This document shows positions 36,832 through 49,100 of a stretch of 64,000 nt of DNA, in pieces. Source of the stretch: Amblyornis subalaris (lineage: Eukaryota > Chordata > Aves > Passeriformes > Ptilonorhynchidae). Position 1 is the first letter of the stretch. The number at the start of each line of letters is the position of its first letter. Both the position numbers and the translations under genes were made by a program. Below the pieces are notes generated by a model that saw only the letters and a program-made list of their open reading frames with translations, did not search any database and was not told where the DNA came from. The stretch covers positions 4,474,615 through 4,538,614 of the forward strand of contig JACAXG010000034.1 of NCBI GenBank assembly GCA_018881555.1. Direction: 5' to 3'.

Positions 36832-38689
36832 GTAAGATGATATATTTGTTGCATTGTTGTTTTTTTCTGTGAGTACAAAGTGGACATATCCTTAGATTTG
36901 CCACAGGATACTACTGGGTTTGGCAGCTGCAAGACAAGGTAAAAAATCTCTAAAATAATGAAATGTTTTTTGATGCATGATGTAAATGTTTGACATACTT
37001 GGTGACAGCTCATGAAGATTGTAGTCATGGCCAAGTTGAACGTCCACTGACATGGACAGATGTGCTGGCAGAATGTGCTCTGGTATTTAGATACAATGAC
37101 TTCCTAGCTTTGGACCAGGAGGGAATTGCTTAACTGTGGGTGAGGCATGTCTACTAACTGCTTTACTTAGATTTTGTGCTCAAACTATGCTAATTTATTT
37201 CTGACATAAGAATGTCCTCCATAAGCTGCTCCATCACCTGTTCCTGCATAGTAGAGGGTGTCAGTACTGAACCTGTGCGTGTGGGTCTCAGAAGCCCAAA
37301 AGCTCCATGTGTTTTGGAGGATGAGAGAGGCTTTAAAACATGTCAGCCTTTACTGCACTGAAGGGTTTGACTTTAATGCCATACTTGCAATATTTCTTCT
37401 AATTAAGAAGAGTGAGGAATACTACTAATTCAGCAGTAAAGTTAATTAGCACAGACTATAAATGTTTATTTGTTTTTTAATAGCAACAAATGCATTATAA
37501 ATGAATCCTGTGTTCATCTATTGTAAAATCCTGCTGTTAGAGTAATTTGTAACATAGCTTTTTCTTACAATAGCTATTGGCACTACAAAAGCAAGAATAT
37601 GAGTTGGGCGTTGATTGTGGAATAACCACCTTAAGTGTTATAAACCTGCTGAATTTTTAACTAGGACTTGCCGTGTGAAAGATTAAAAAAAAAATACATG
37701 TATATTGATGGATATTGAACTAGTTAGCGTAATGTTTATTTACTATCAGAAACCTGCTTTTGCAGGCATTTCAAATCTGAAATAGTCTATTTGTCTTAAC
37801 TACAAATTTACTACATCTAAGCTCTAAGAACATTATGATAATTCTTGGCTTTTGAAATAAAAGTGTAGAAGTAGTAGTTCTAGTTTAATGTTAGATTGAC
37901 TGAAATTTCAGAGATGCTTATGAAAACTTGATAGCAAAATTTAATTTTTGTATAATTTATCGATTTTTTGTAATATTTTTTGCAGCAAGTACTGTTTTTA
38001 TAGCATTGTAGATGTATCTAATGGAGTTTCAGAGTGAACATTTGAACTAAAATACTGAAATCTCTTAATTTGTCTCTTTATACAGTTCTGTGTGGACATT
38101 CTTACTTTAGATTAAGCATATCCTAATTAACAAGAACTCTTGTCAGTTAAACTATATTTTATGGGTCACTCTTACATAAGATGACCTTATGCTTCATTTC
38201 TTACATAGCGCTATCATGGAATGAAAAGTTGTTTTGTTGTCCTGCTTTGTGCAGGACAAACATTTTGTACTGCACTGATTCCCATCTACTGAAATGAGGG
38301 AAGCTGAAGAGATTCAGGTTTAAGACAGATATGTAATGAAGAGGGAAATTAGTGAGGTGATTTCCTTAGAGGAGTATCTTTTAAAGAAAGATTGAGAACT
38401 GAGAGCCAGGTTGGATTTCTAGAGTGGGAACCTTCAGTAGGTGTGGAGGACAAAGTATTTTGGAAATGACTAAAAGAGTGTGCAGAGGGACAGGTTGGAG
38501 AATGGTAGGTGTCATGGGCAGGCAGAAAAGTTGTACATACCTAAGTCAGCACTAGAAAACTGAGAAGTTGCCATCTCATGCTGCCTTGTTTTTCCTTTTG
38601 TTTTAAATAAACTTTGCCCTTGGGTATTATGAGAGAGAAATCTCAACTCTTAATACCTTAATCAATGCTATCATGTTTTCTGCAACTCC

Positions 38690-38711
38690 AGTCTTTTCAT
38701 AGTCTTTTCAT
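38690..38711 (+). repeat. Tandem duplication of an 11-mer
   Basis: AGTCTTTTCAT occurs twice head to tail (38690-38700 and 38701-38711). Probably a replication-slippage product. Confidence 0.9.
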
Positions 38712-39693
38712 TCTTGACTGCTGGTCAAACTTTATTGAGCCACTTAAATTGATTCAGGTTTTTCCAATTTTGCAACATCATCTCTAATGAATCCAGTGAC
38801 CTAACCATCTTCTCAGTGTTATTTCTGACTCGAGAAGTTTGGAAGATTTTCCAGCTGTTGATGTGCTGACTTCTGTATTGGCGATATTTCCATGGAGAAG
38901 CAAGTAGTGAATGAAAAGCACTGAACTCTTCCTTTTCTGGGAACAAGAGGAACAAACACCTTATATATACACTCAGATATGCTGTTGGAGACACTGAGAT
39001 GTCACCATAAAGGCTGAATATGATTTACTGACACAGGAAAAGCTCCACTTGTGGGAAGTTGTGACTTTGGTTTGAAAATCAGAGCCTCTACTGCACATTT
39101 TTCAGGATGTTCTCTGAATAAAGTGTGCATTTTCTGAGTAAAAATGTAATTTTTTTGGTAAGTGTGTTTCTCTATAAACACATGTGATATTTTTGAACTT
39201 TGATCTTTACTTCTGAATGCAGTATCTATAACTTTGGTTTCTGCAAAAGTTCCCAGAAGGCAATTACTTGATTGCTGAGGAAATAGTGTCTTAGTGAGAA
39301 AGATTTTCTTTTATTAGCTGTTGCCTGCTTTATATTTTTCACAAAGATATTTGCAAATGTCTCATTAAAACAACAGATCCAAAAGAGTGGAAAGGTGTTG
39401 TCTGATGTAACCCTCAGTGAAAAAAACTGGACTGTACATACTCATTAGGAATTAATTCCAACTGGTGTGGAATAACCTGTAAAGCTATGGGTTATGTTTT
39501 CTTAGATTTAGAAGACTAGACACAGATCTGACAAAGGCAAAGTTGCTTCATGTTTTCTTGGATGTTAAATAAAAGTAAAAATATCCCTGGAGTTTGAGCT
39601 GCATTTAGTTTGAATATTGCTATTGGACTGGTGAAGGAGATTAAAGGAAGAGGAGCAGAATACAGTGATGTGCAATTTAATCTTTGCTTTCAG

Positions 39694-39759
39694 GCACCTA
39701 CCAAGGCTGATTTCCTTTCCTCCAGCCTTAAGTGAATATCTGAGTCCTTGGGAAAACAG
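39694..39759 (+). other. Candidate 66-nt exon
   Basis: 'aatctttgctttcag' ends at 39693 and 'GAAAACAG|GTAATTTC' marks a donor at 39759/39760. One of three frames is open through the 66 bases, reading HLPRLISFPPALSEYL and on. The length is a multiple of three. The peptide is unrecognised and no adjoining exon was found. Confidence 0.15.
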
Positions 39760-42700
39760 GTAATTTCATGAAGAAGAACAACTACTCACTGATTTTAAAA
39801 GTTGGTGTGTGTTACTGAGGAAAGCTTGGGGTGGTATGTATGTATGGGATGGACTCTAAATCAGTGTGCTAAGCTGGCAAGAACCTATGAGCTTGCTGGT
39901 GCTCTTCACTTTATCTCTGCATTCAGGTCCTGTTTGCAGTCACTCAGAGTTTTTACTAATCAATGTATTGATGGCAAGGTCGGTTGTATTTCTGTGTCCT
40001 GGACTGTTTCTGCCGTTTCTTTCTCTGGGCCCTAAAACAACTCTTGCAGGAATGTTGATGCTGGTTGTTGCTTCTCCTTGTCTTTCATGGAGAATACTTG
40101 GCTCTCATGTCTGCTCACTATTCACAGGAATTAGAATGGTGGCTAATAGTCATGGTAGGATACCTCAGGTACAAAATGTGTGTATCCAGATATTTCTGTC
40201 TTCCAGCTCTGTTAGATTCTGTTGCCTTTAGCTTTGTTTCCCTTGAACCAAGCTGGTCATCAAAATTTATTCAATCTGTCATGAATTTTGAGAAGTTCCA
40301 TCCTAAAACTTCAGTTTTATAATTGACAAGTTTGAATTATTTATGACACAAATTGGAAATACTGTTTTAATTAATAGCACAATGTCATTACTCAGTGTGT
40401 TATTACCTGCATTGAAGTTTAGAAAAACAGATACTTGGCACAGGTGAAAAGAATAATCATAAACTTATTCTTATGCCTTAATACATTTTCAGAGGGGATT
40501 TCCCGTTCATGTGTAGGTGTGGTTGTACTTTTCAAAGTTGGATAAAGACAGCATTGAGAGCTGAAGTATTTTTAGCACAGGGAGTATATTAAGAAAACTT
40601 TGTGAGTGCTTGTGTCTATTTCTTTCTCAGGGAATCTTCTAGTACAAGTGAAACTACTCCTAGGTTTACTTCCTTAGCAAAAAGGTGGTGCTATTTCTGG
40701 TGTTCCTGGACTTACGTGCACTTCTGCAGGTTTTCTGATTTCCTTGTGATTGAGCGCTGTGACGTTTTCCATGCAGATGGCCTGTGTATTCTTTTCCAGC
40801 CCCTCTTGGCTCATGCATCACACTCAGAGCCTCAGTGCATCCAGGCTAAATAGTCGTTCTTTGGCTGTACTTAAGATCAGTATTGCTGTCAGCTAAAATG
40901 AAGGAATAACATACTGATCAGGCTGCAAATTCCAGAGATTGGAGGTTTTCACCTATGAAAATCTTTAATGTTTGTTTTATTTCTACATTTTAATTCTAAG
41001 TGAAAAAAACTTGAATATATTGTTCAAAAAATTGGGAACTAAATTGACCAAACCGTGCTAAGCAGGTGGTGGTTGAACTCCTAGATGGCAAATGAAAGGG
41101 AAAGTACTATCTGCCTTCAGTGGTTAAAAGTTTTATCTCCTGTTTGAAAACTCTATAGACACATCCATCAAGTGGTCTGACAGGGAAATTAAATTGGGTT
41201 ACAGCACTGCAAGAAGGCCAGATTATGTTCCTGCTGAGCAGTAACAAATTGCGGTGAACTTTATAAAAAGTTTCTTTCTGTTTTTTGCAAAATAACGCAG
41301 GATAGAGATAGTCAGTGGTCACAAGAGACGCTGGGGAAACTGCTGGAAAAGCTTGCTATTCTTTAATAAGGAAAAGAAATGAAATTGTAGATGTGGCTTT
41401 CTTTTCCTGCAGAACCACTTGTGTTCTCTGTTCCTTTATAAACACACCAAATCCACCTAAGGTGAAATATGGTTTATTTGCTGCAAAATGAAAAAAATTA
41501 CTCTCCTGACCACGAGATAATGTACTTGTGCCCCAGTTGTGGTGGGTCACCATGAACTTCCACTGAACACAGTAAGAGTTGCAGCTCTTCTGCTGGAGGT
41601 CACTATGGAACCCTAATTTTCCTCCAATAATAAAATAAAGACTATTTTAATTCCACTTGCCTCATGCATGCATTTCAGCTAGACTGACAGTTTGGTGGGT
41701 TTTCTTATCTTCGATTTATTGAAAAAGGTGCTCTTACACACGGCTGGGATCCAAGTGCTTTTGAATGCAGTGATTTTTCAGATCTAGAACCACAATGCAT
41801 TGTTGGCTTTCTCTCTTATCATTCCATCCTGGGTCTGAATACCCTTCCACTTGAAGAAACTTCAGATCCATTTCTAATGGTGGTGAGAAACTCTGAATGC
41901 TTGAAAACAGGTCCAGAGTTGTTTTCAAGCTTTGTGAATTTCAGCCAGCCATTCCATTAACGTGAGTGTCATTTTTTTAACCAAATCTGAAACAGAGGAA
42001 GGTTTCTGGTCTCAGGTTTCTTTGCATCCTTCTGAAAACCTTTGCATTCATATGAAAAATCCTTTATATCTTTTAATGTATCTAAGTGTAGATGATTAAA
42101 TAAAGCCTTTAGCATGTGAGATCCTAGATGTTTTAACAAACAAGAATGAATTTCTTCTGCTAATTCTTTGTTGTCTCTTCCAAAACAGTTGCATTTAACT
42201 ATACAGCCTAGACTATTTTTGAATAATAACCATGAATTCTTAGACTCAAGAGAAAAAAAGGGAGAGATTTCCTTCCAGTTGGATGTTCCTCTTACAGTGT
42301 GAGCATTAAAAGCCATTGGTCACCAAATATCTCGTTTATATGGAAGATAAGCTACCTTTTAAAACTAGATACAAATGAATGCAATAGAAAAATAAAGGAA
42401 AAAGTTTATTAGACAAGGAAGGCTGATGTCGTTTAATGAAGTGTGGCATTCTGATCTGTTTTTAAAAGCCTTGTTCCTTCTCAGTAAGCAATAGGAGTAA
42501 AATGTTTCTCTTATGGGCTTCTGCTTTGCACATTGCATGCTTGCCTTGAGGGATTCGAAACCTAAATAAACCTTAACTCACAAAAGATGTAAGTATGAGA
42601 AATCTCATCCTTTTTCTGGAACGGCTTGGGGGCTGATTGTTTATTTAACAAGCCGGTGCCCTGATTTTGCCACTGACACACTTCCACAAAAATCCCCTCA

Positions 42701-43249
42701 CAGGCGTTTAAAGTTGCAAAAAAGAAGAAAATTGAAAAGCAAGATGTGAGTCAATGCACAAAGCCACAAAGGTCTGCTGACCTAGGTGTTTTCACTCTCT
42801 AGTAACTATATTTAAACTTGCAGAGGTAGCATGGTCTCAGAGAGAGAGGAGTCAGTAATGTTCTGATATAATCAAACCAAACGAGATCTTCTATGAGTTG
42901 TTGGTTGCTTGAGTTATGTATAGGAGCTCACTTGGGAAGAGGGAAATCACATCTGTGGAAAGACCCAGAAGAGTCATTGCAAAAATCCTAACAGAAATAA
43001 AGTGAAATTTAAATAGTGCACAGGCTTTGTGCTGGCTCATAAAAGGTGAATGTGTTTTATCCTTAGATGTCAAGATTGTGGAGTGGCTGAAATTAGGAAT
43101 TGGCTTTTGTTCTCTTCACCAAAGCAGTTGGGAGTTGTTGTAAAAGGCAGGTGCAGATGCAAAAGTAGTGTCCCTACAATTAGCACTTCCCAGAAGAGTG
43201 TGAAATGCCAAGTATGAGAGCCAGGGCAAAAGTTGGTGTTTGATCTATG

Positions 43250-43280
43250 TTTTTTTCCCCCTTTTTTTTTTTTTTTTTTG
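43250..43280. repeat. Poly-T tract with C interruption
   Basis: T7, then C5, then T19. The T19 part (43262-43280) is the longest homopolymer in the window. Minus-strand open frames across it read a poly-lysine run and are artefacts. Confidence 0.9.
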
Positions 43281-46014
43281 GTTAGGAAAAAAATGCTGTT
43301 TTGAAACACTGATGCAAAATAGTTTTCAAATCTGCAAGATTCCTTTCCCCCCAGCTGGAGTTTTCCAGATACAAAACTTCATTCCCTTTTAAAAACTTTA
43401 AAAAACTTTTTCTAAGTACAAAGTTTTGGCTATCCATCAGGGAAGAGGTTTTTTTTACTTGTCCAGTCTCTTTCTTTTTCTTATTTCCACTTTTTAGACC
43501 AAGATGCAAGAAGAGAGGGTGTGTGCAACAAACTGAGGAATGGGGAAATGAGTGGAAAAAACCCTATTTATATCATTTGGAACCAAATAGGGAAGAATGA
43601 AAATAGTGGTTTTTCCCATTAATTTATGTTATTGTACAGTCAGAAGGGAAGGGCAAAAAAGAAGGTAGAGATTTCCTTTCATGTCATGGATCTTCTAATT
43701 TTTGTCGTATGAGTTTTTCAAACTGTCTTCTACAGGGCTGAACTGTCACATTTCCCCAGATGAGATTTCTCATTCCAAGTCACAGCAGGCCCTTCAGCAA
43801 TCACTTTTTGAGTTCCTGTTTCTGACATTGTAAAACTTGGATTCTGCTATAATTATTATATTAAGATGCAAGGCAAAAATCTTCAAATAAGCAAAATTTT
43901 CAATTTCTTTTCATCTGGGATGTTTATGGGTTTTAGTAAGCACTATTTCATTGTGATTTTTACCTTCTGACCAGACAAGTTGTTCAAGTTTGTCAGTGAC
44001 AGGGTTAGAAAACCTTCTGATGAAAAGGGAATTTGAGCACTGTGCTGAAATGTGCAAGCAGATTATATTAGTAATTGGTATGCATTCATCTTAAATAACT
44101 AATTCAGCCCTTCTTGCATTTTTTAAGAATTTATTTTATTTATCCATGGAAATACACATTTAAAACATAGTTTAGTAGCTAAGATTCATCCAGAAAGTGA
44201 CATACAGGTATATCTTAAGTTGCAATAAAACCCAGCATCTCAAACTCTTCTCAATTAAAAATCTTATTAGTCCTTACTTATCCTACATGTAGAGAAGAAT
44301 GGACTTGAAGTGGTTCAAGAAACTTGATTAAACCCAGTTTTATTTGACTTTCATTTTTTAAGAACAAATAGCGGTATCTCCTATTTCCTTCCAAGTAGTT
44401 TTGACTGGAAAATAAAATAGTTTGTGTAATTTCAAATGATGTCATTTTCCCTAGATAACTTTTTATGAACAGTTTTGTCTCCAGTGTTTTTCTAATTTGC
44501 TGAGGGAGCTGGGAGAGAGTCAAGCAGGAGAACAGGGCAGCTACCTGTCTTAATGAAAGCTTTCCAGCCAGTTCTGCTCTATATGTAGTCTTTTATAGAT
44601 TTGATTTTTTTTTTTCCTTACTGAACAAAGGATTCTCCCTTATTATCTACATTTGTAATTTCATTGTGTTTGACAGATTAAACAGTGCATACAGCAAATC
44701 TTTAATTTTCAATACTAGGTGGCTCAAGATGAAAATGGGTCTCATAGAGTAACTGCAAAATGAGCTTTAAATTATAATTAAAAATCATCTTATCAACACT
44801 ACATTTCACATTGTATAGTTATGGGTCTGATATTTTCTGAATTGGTTCCGCTGGATTACTTTATAGTACATTGTGATTGAGAGGGAGCATGACTTTTTTG
44901 AACAATTTATTTTGCACAGCAGGGTGACTTAAATTGGTGTGACTGACATCCTCCTAATATGCTTACAAATCTTTGGAACAATTGATTTGAAACTTGAGTT
45001 TTTGTTCTGAGTGGGTCACAGCACAGGGAAAGAAGTTGAATGTGCTGGATATGCCAGCAAATTCACATAGCTGCTTCTCTTAAATCCTGCTCCAAGGTAT
45101 ATCTAAGCATATGTGTAAACTTAGCTTATGAATATTGTTAAAGCAAGAGGAAAAACTCAGGCTCAGAAGAAACTGTCACACCTCATAGGAACAAAACTGA
45201 AGCCAGGACTTCACCAATGAGTAAATTTACAAAATGCAGGTGCTTAAATGTTTGAGAGAAATAGATGTAAAAGAGGTGAGGAGAAAAATAGTGCCATGTT
45301 TGAAATTCTCCCAGGTGAAGGATGTGGCATATGTAAAAATCCCAATTAATATAAAGGATGCTTTCTCTGGACTAAAACCTAAAAATTTCCCTGGACTAAT
45401 CCCCTAAAAAGGATTTTACTTAGCAATGTTGCTATTAATCTGCAATGTGTACTGTATACTTGAGCAGAGATTCTCATGTATGGAATACTGCTGCTATCCT
45501 GCTCTCCAATGTCACGCATTACTTAGACTTCCTTAGTGTATTTTGTATAAAAATTGTGTTTAAAGATCTCTAATCACCTGTCCATTGTATCTGGCCAGTA
45601 GGCCAGGCTATCATTATAAAAGAAAATTTGGAAAATAGTAGCCAGTGTTCAAAGCATCCATCCAACAAATGAGTTAATTATCTTTGTAAATAGTCATGTC
45701 TCTGCTGTGGAGTGTGCACCTATGCTGAGAACCAGTGCACTCTCCAATGCGGTCAAGGATGTATATGATCAGGAGCTGCAGAACAAACTGTCCAGAACAG
45801 TTAAACACTTGTGTAAATGAAAACATCCTCAACTCAAAAAAATTGGAACTATCTGCAAACTGGAAAGCAATATTTACAATATATTGCTTTTTAAAGACAC
45901 TGTCACAAAGTGGTAGAAAAAAATTTTAGGTGGAAACCATACACGTGCATCCTGTAAAACACCTTTGTGAACACTGGCATGGTCAGACTCAAATGAAGTC
46001 ACCAAGCTTTTATC

Positions 46015-46150
46015 TGTGTGCGAGGTGAGCATGGTGCTAATACCACCAAAGTCACAGGTTCAATCCCTGTATGGGCCATTCAGTTAAGAGCTGGATTTAA
46101 TGATCCTTTTGGGTCCCTTTCAACACAAAATATTCTGTTCTCTGATTCTG
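46015..46150 (+). mobile_element. TguSINE1-like SINE (tRNA-Ile head, CR1 tail)
   Basis: The left part matches the 3' two-thirds of tRNA-Ile. It has the anticodon-stem region 'gtgctaatac' (46034-46043), a B-box-like T arm and the acceptor end 'tgggccat' (46072-46079). It runs directly into a CR1-type tail: 'gagctggatttaatgatcc' near 46087, 'gggtccctttcaac' near 46109, and terminal 'attctgttctctgattctg' to 46150. A tRNA-Ile head joined to a CR1 tail is the published structure of TguSINE1, a SINE that arose early in passerine evolution and uses CR1 machinery. The first tRNA third, with the A box, is missing or unrecognisable, so this is a 5'-truncated copy. Confidence 0.85.
46057..46066 (+). promoter_or_regulatory. 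Pol III B-box relic in the SINE
   Basis: GGTTCAATCC fits the B-box consensus GGTTCRANNCC of tRNA genes apart from length at the edge. The matching A box is not present upstream, so independent Pol III transcription of this copy is unlikely. Confidence 0.6.
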
Positions 46151-49100
46151 CCCTCATGGTTAATTGTTGATGCAGTGAAATTTATTCTAGACAGTTATTA
46201 GACTCGTTCCACAGCATTCCTTTAAGATCTTGCATTACTCTCTGGGTATATTTGTTTTGTCTTAGAGATATCTTAGAGCTTTTTAATTTAGGAGTAGATC
46301 ATCACCATGAAGAAGCAGTTTATTTCATAGACACTCAGAAAATACAATTGTGTGTGGAATGCTTGAAGAAAGATGCACTGTTGTAGCTGAAACATTTTCT
46401 AGGGGCAATATGCATTCCTCTGCAGAAGTAATACTGAGCCTTGCACCTGACTGATCAGGTTAAGAATGCTTTGCATTGACCTTCATGATATCAATGTGAC
46501 AGTGTTAAAGAAAGGTGCAGTCCTTTCCCCTTAATCTACTTGTCTCGCCCATTTCTCCCATGACACAAATGCTGTTTAGCTGGAACTAATGTGGATTGAA
46601 GGGAAAGTCATGTTAGCAAAGGTTTGTGGGTTGACTGAGCATGTGCATGTCCTTTGGTACCCCCACAGTCTGTCGTGGCGTTGTTCGGTCAGCTGAGAGC
46701 TGAGGTCTGGAGTTCAGTTGGTATTTAGCACAAATGATATCATCACACCCACAGGGTGCACTCACAGGGCACAGCTCAAGAGCTGAGGCTGATCACATAT
46801 TGATGTGTAGTTTGTTGTGCCATGCATTAAGCTCAGGCATTGTTACTGGTAGGCTTGGTAAGGATGCAGCAATAACTGTATTGCATTTTGGTTTAAAATG
46901 TTCACGGATATGTAAGGTGATGAGTTTCCTAAGGATCTGGAGATAGGTATATGAAAGCAATTTTTGTGACATTCTTCACTGGGATTCTCACCTGCTAATT
47001 CTCCATTTGTACAAAAACTAGAGAATCACTCTTCTTCATGTGTCTGGAAGGTATTGCCTGTGCTCCTCTAAGTGCTGACAAGTTGGGCAGGAGTGTGCAA
47101 TAACTGCTATTCCATAAGGATCATTAGTTGTAATATCAACATTACTATTTTGTGGCACCCACTCTGACTGAGGCATTAAACCAGAACTTCCAAAAACCAT
47201 CTTTTGCAACAAGCGTTTTCACTCTTATTGTTCCAAACACTTAGCTCAGTTGCTTTGCTTTTTCCTTCAGTTGCTGTGTTTATGGCCTCTTCCATTTTTC
47301 ATATGCTCACAAAAAAACAACAACCAGAAGGTGAGGTAGATCTGCCAAAACCCAGTTTCTAGAAAGGATGGTACACAAAGGTCTGATCCAGCCCTGAAAT
47401 CCAAGGAAGGGAAAAACCTGCAGTACATGGGTTTATACTGGAATGAGTTGAAAAGCATACCCAAATGCTACCTTGAAGCCAATTACCACTTGAAAGGCCA
47501 CAAATGTGCCATCTTAAAACTGGATCCCAGAAACAGCTACAAACCTACAGTTCCTCTGAACTTGAGCCCATGGGACTGTGGCATGTTTGTAGTATCTGAG
47601 AGTTCCTGGCAGTGTCTGGAGAGCAGGTGTGCACCTGTTTTCTGTGTGTTGGGTGTTTGTTTCTTTTTGGTCTGCATATGGTTGGTAGCTGTGTCTTTTC
47701 CCTCAGTACTTCTCACTTACTGGGCATCAATCTTTTGAGCTTTAAGTGGTAAAAATTCCGGTTCTGTTCCATTTATGGTTATTGTAGGGAGTGAGGTCTG
47801 CTTTTTGTACCACCTGCATGTTATGTACTTGCATGATCTGGAGTCGGAGGGGTGGGTTTTTCAGCAGGTGTATCCACAGCACACCTTGTGGGTACAGGCA
47901 GCCTAATGGTTCTCTCTTTTATCAGACTGCTGGGAGTTTAGTGCATGTTCATACCATGCTGGATGTCTTATTTCACAAAAGCTAGAGCAGCCTAGCTGGC
48001 CACTAAAGGAAAACCAATCCAACTGGAAAACCTTTCCAGTTTTACAAAAAACCTCATGATGCATATAAAATTTGACATCTAATGAAATAATGCTGAATCA
48101 TGTGAATACATTGCAGTCTGTGATGGATCAGAACTGGAATGCTGACAGCTCTGAAGCTTTTTTTAAAAGTTGGTAACTGTTCAAATCTCATCAGCTTCTG
48201 AGATTTCATCTGTTTCTTTGGGAGGGTGGGATAAATGTCTCTGGACACGATGCCAAGATTGAATTTTTAGGAAGATTTGGATGAAAACTCCTTTCTTCTT
48301 CTGACCTGATGTCTTCTCGCCCATTGTGATATTATACAAATTGAATTTCAGGGCTGGTGAGCTAAGGATTCTGCAGTGGTCGGCAGAAGTGTCTTTCCAT
48401 CTGATTACCCTTGAGGTCAGAAGCATGTAATATATTCAGGGGGGTTTCTAATCGAACGAAACTCAGAATATGTGAGGGTTGTAGACAGCAGCTGGCCCCA
48501 GCAGAGACTAACAGATTTGCTGAGAACCTGCAAAGATCTTGGCAGGATGTCAACAAAGATACTGCAGGGTTGCTAGATGCCAGGAAAAAGAGATCTTTGG
48601 TTTACAGCAAGGAAAATGGTATTTAGGGAGGATGGGATGTAATAAATTACAATAATAGCACTGCAAACAAGTCTCATCCAAAAGTAGCAGAGACTGACTG
48701 TAGTTGAAAAGTTGTGTACTCGCTTTCATCGATGAAGAAGCTGAAGGAGATGCAGGTGAAAAGATGTGCTTTCTTACAGTGGCAGAATACTATTATTAGA
48801 GCCAGGAAAAGAAATAACTGGATTCTATGTAGAAATTGGTTTTTAAAAGCAATGAAGGGTGACGGGAGCAAAAGCAATTGTGGAGAAAGGAACTTAGCTG
48901 ATTTAAAACAATGGGGAAGAGAAGAATGGGTGGATAGAGACATTTGTGAAGAGGAAGACCATAGAAGATTTTGTAAGGGCTTTATTGTCTTTCTGGGATG
49001 GTAAGAAGTTGAGTCTCTACAGCATCAGGAGTTTGTAGCATGCAGTATCCAACTATAAATTTAGGTTTACTCTGACCATGCATTTGCCTGGTGAATTGCT

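Larger units (their letters stand above)
29273..46014. other. Long non-coding stretch, no gene recognised
   Basis: About 16.7 kb without a supported gene or young transposon. The content worth noting is entered separately: hairpins at 32668 and 33489, a candidate regulatory block near 34.9 kb, small exon-like intervals at 36804 and 39694, an 11-base tandem duplication at 38690 and a large poly-T tract at 43262. Open frames of 104-121 codons (36720-37034 minus, 39866-40231 plus, 41969-42316 minus) show no domain. Confidence 0.55.

Noticed and set aside
46021..46079. A tRNA-Ile gene
   Set aside because: The 5' third with the A box is missing, the cloverleaf cannot close, and the sequence runs directly into a CR1 tail, so it is a SINE.
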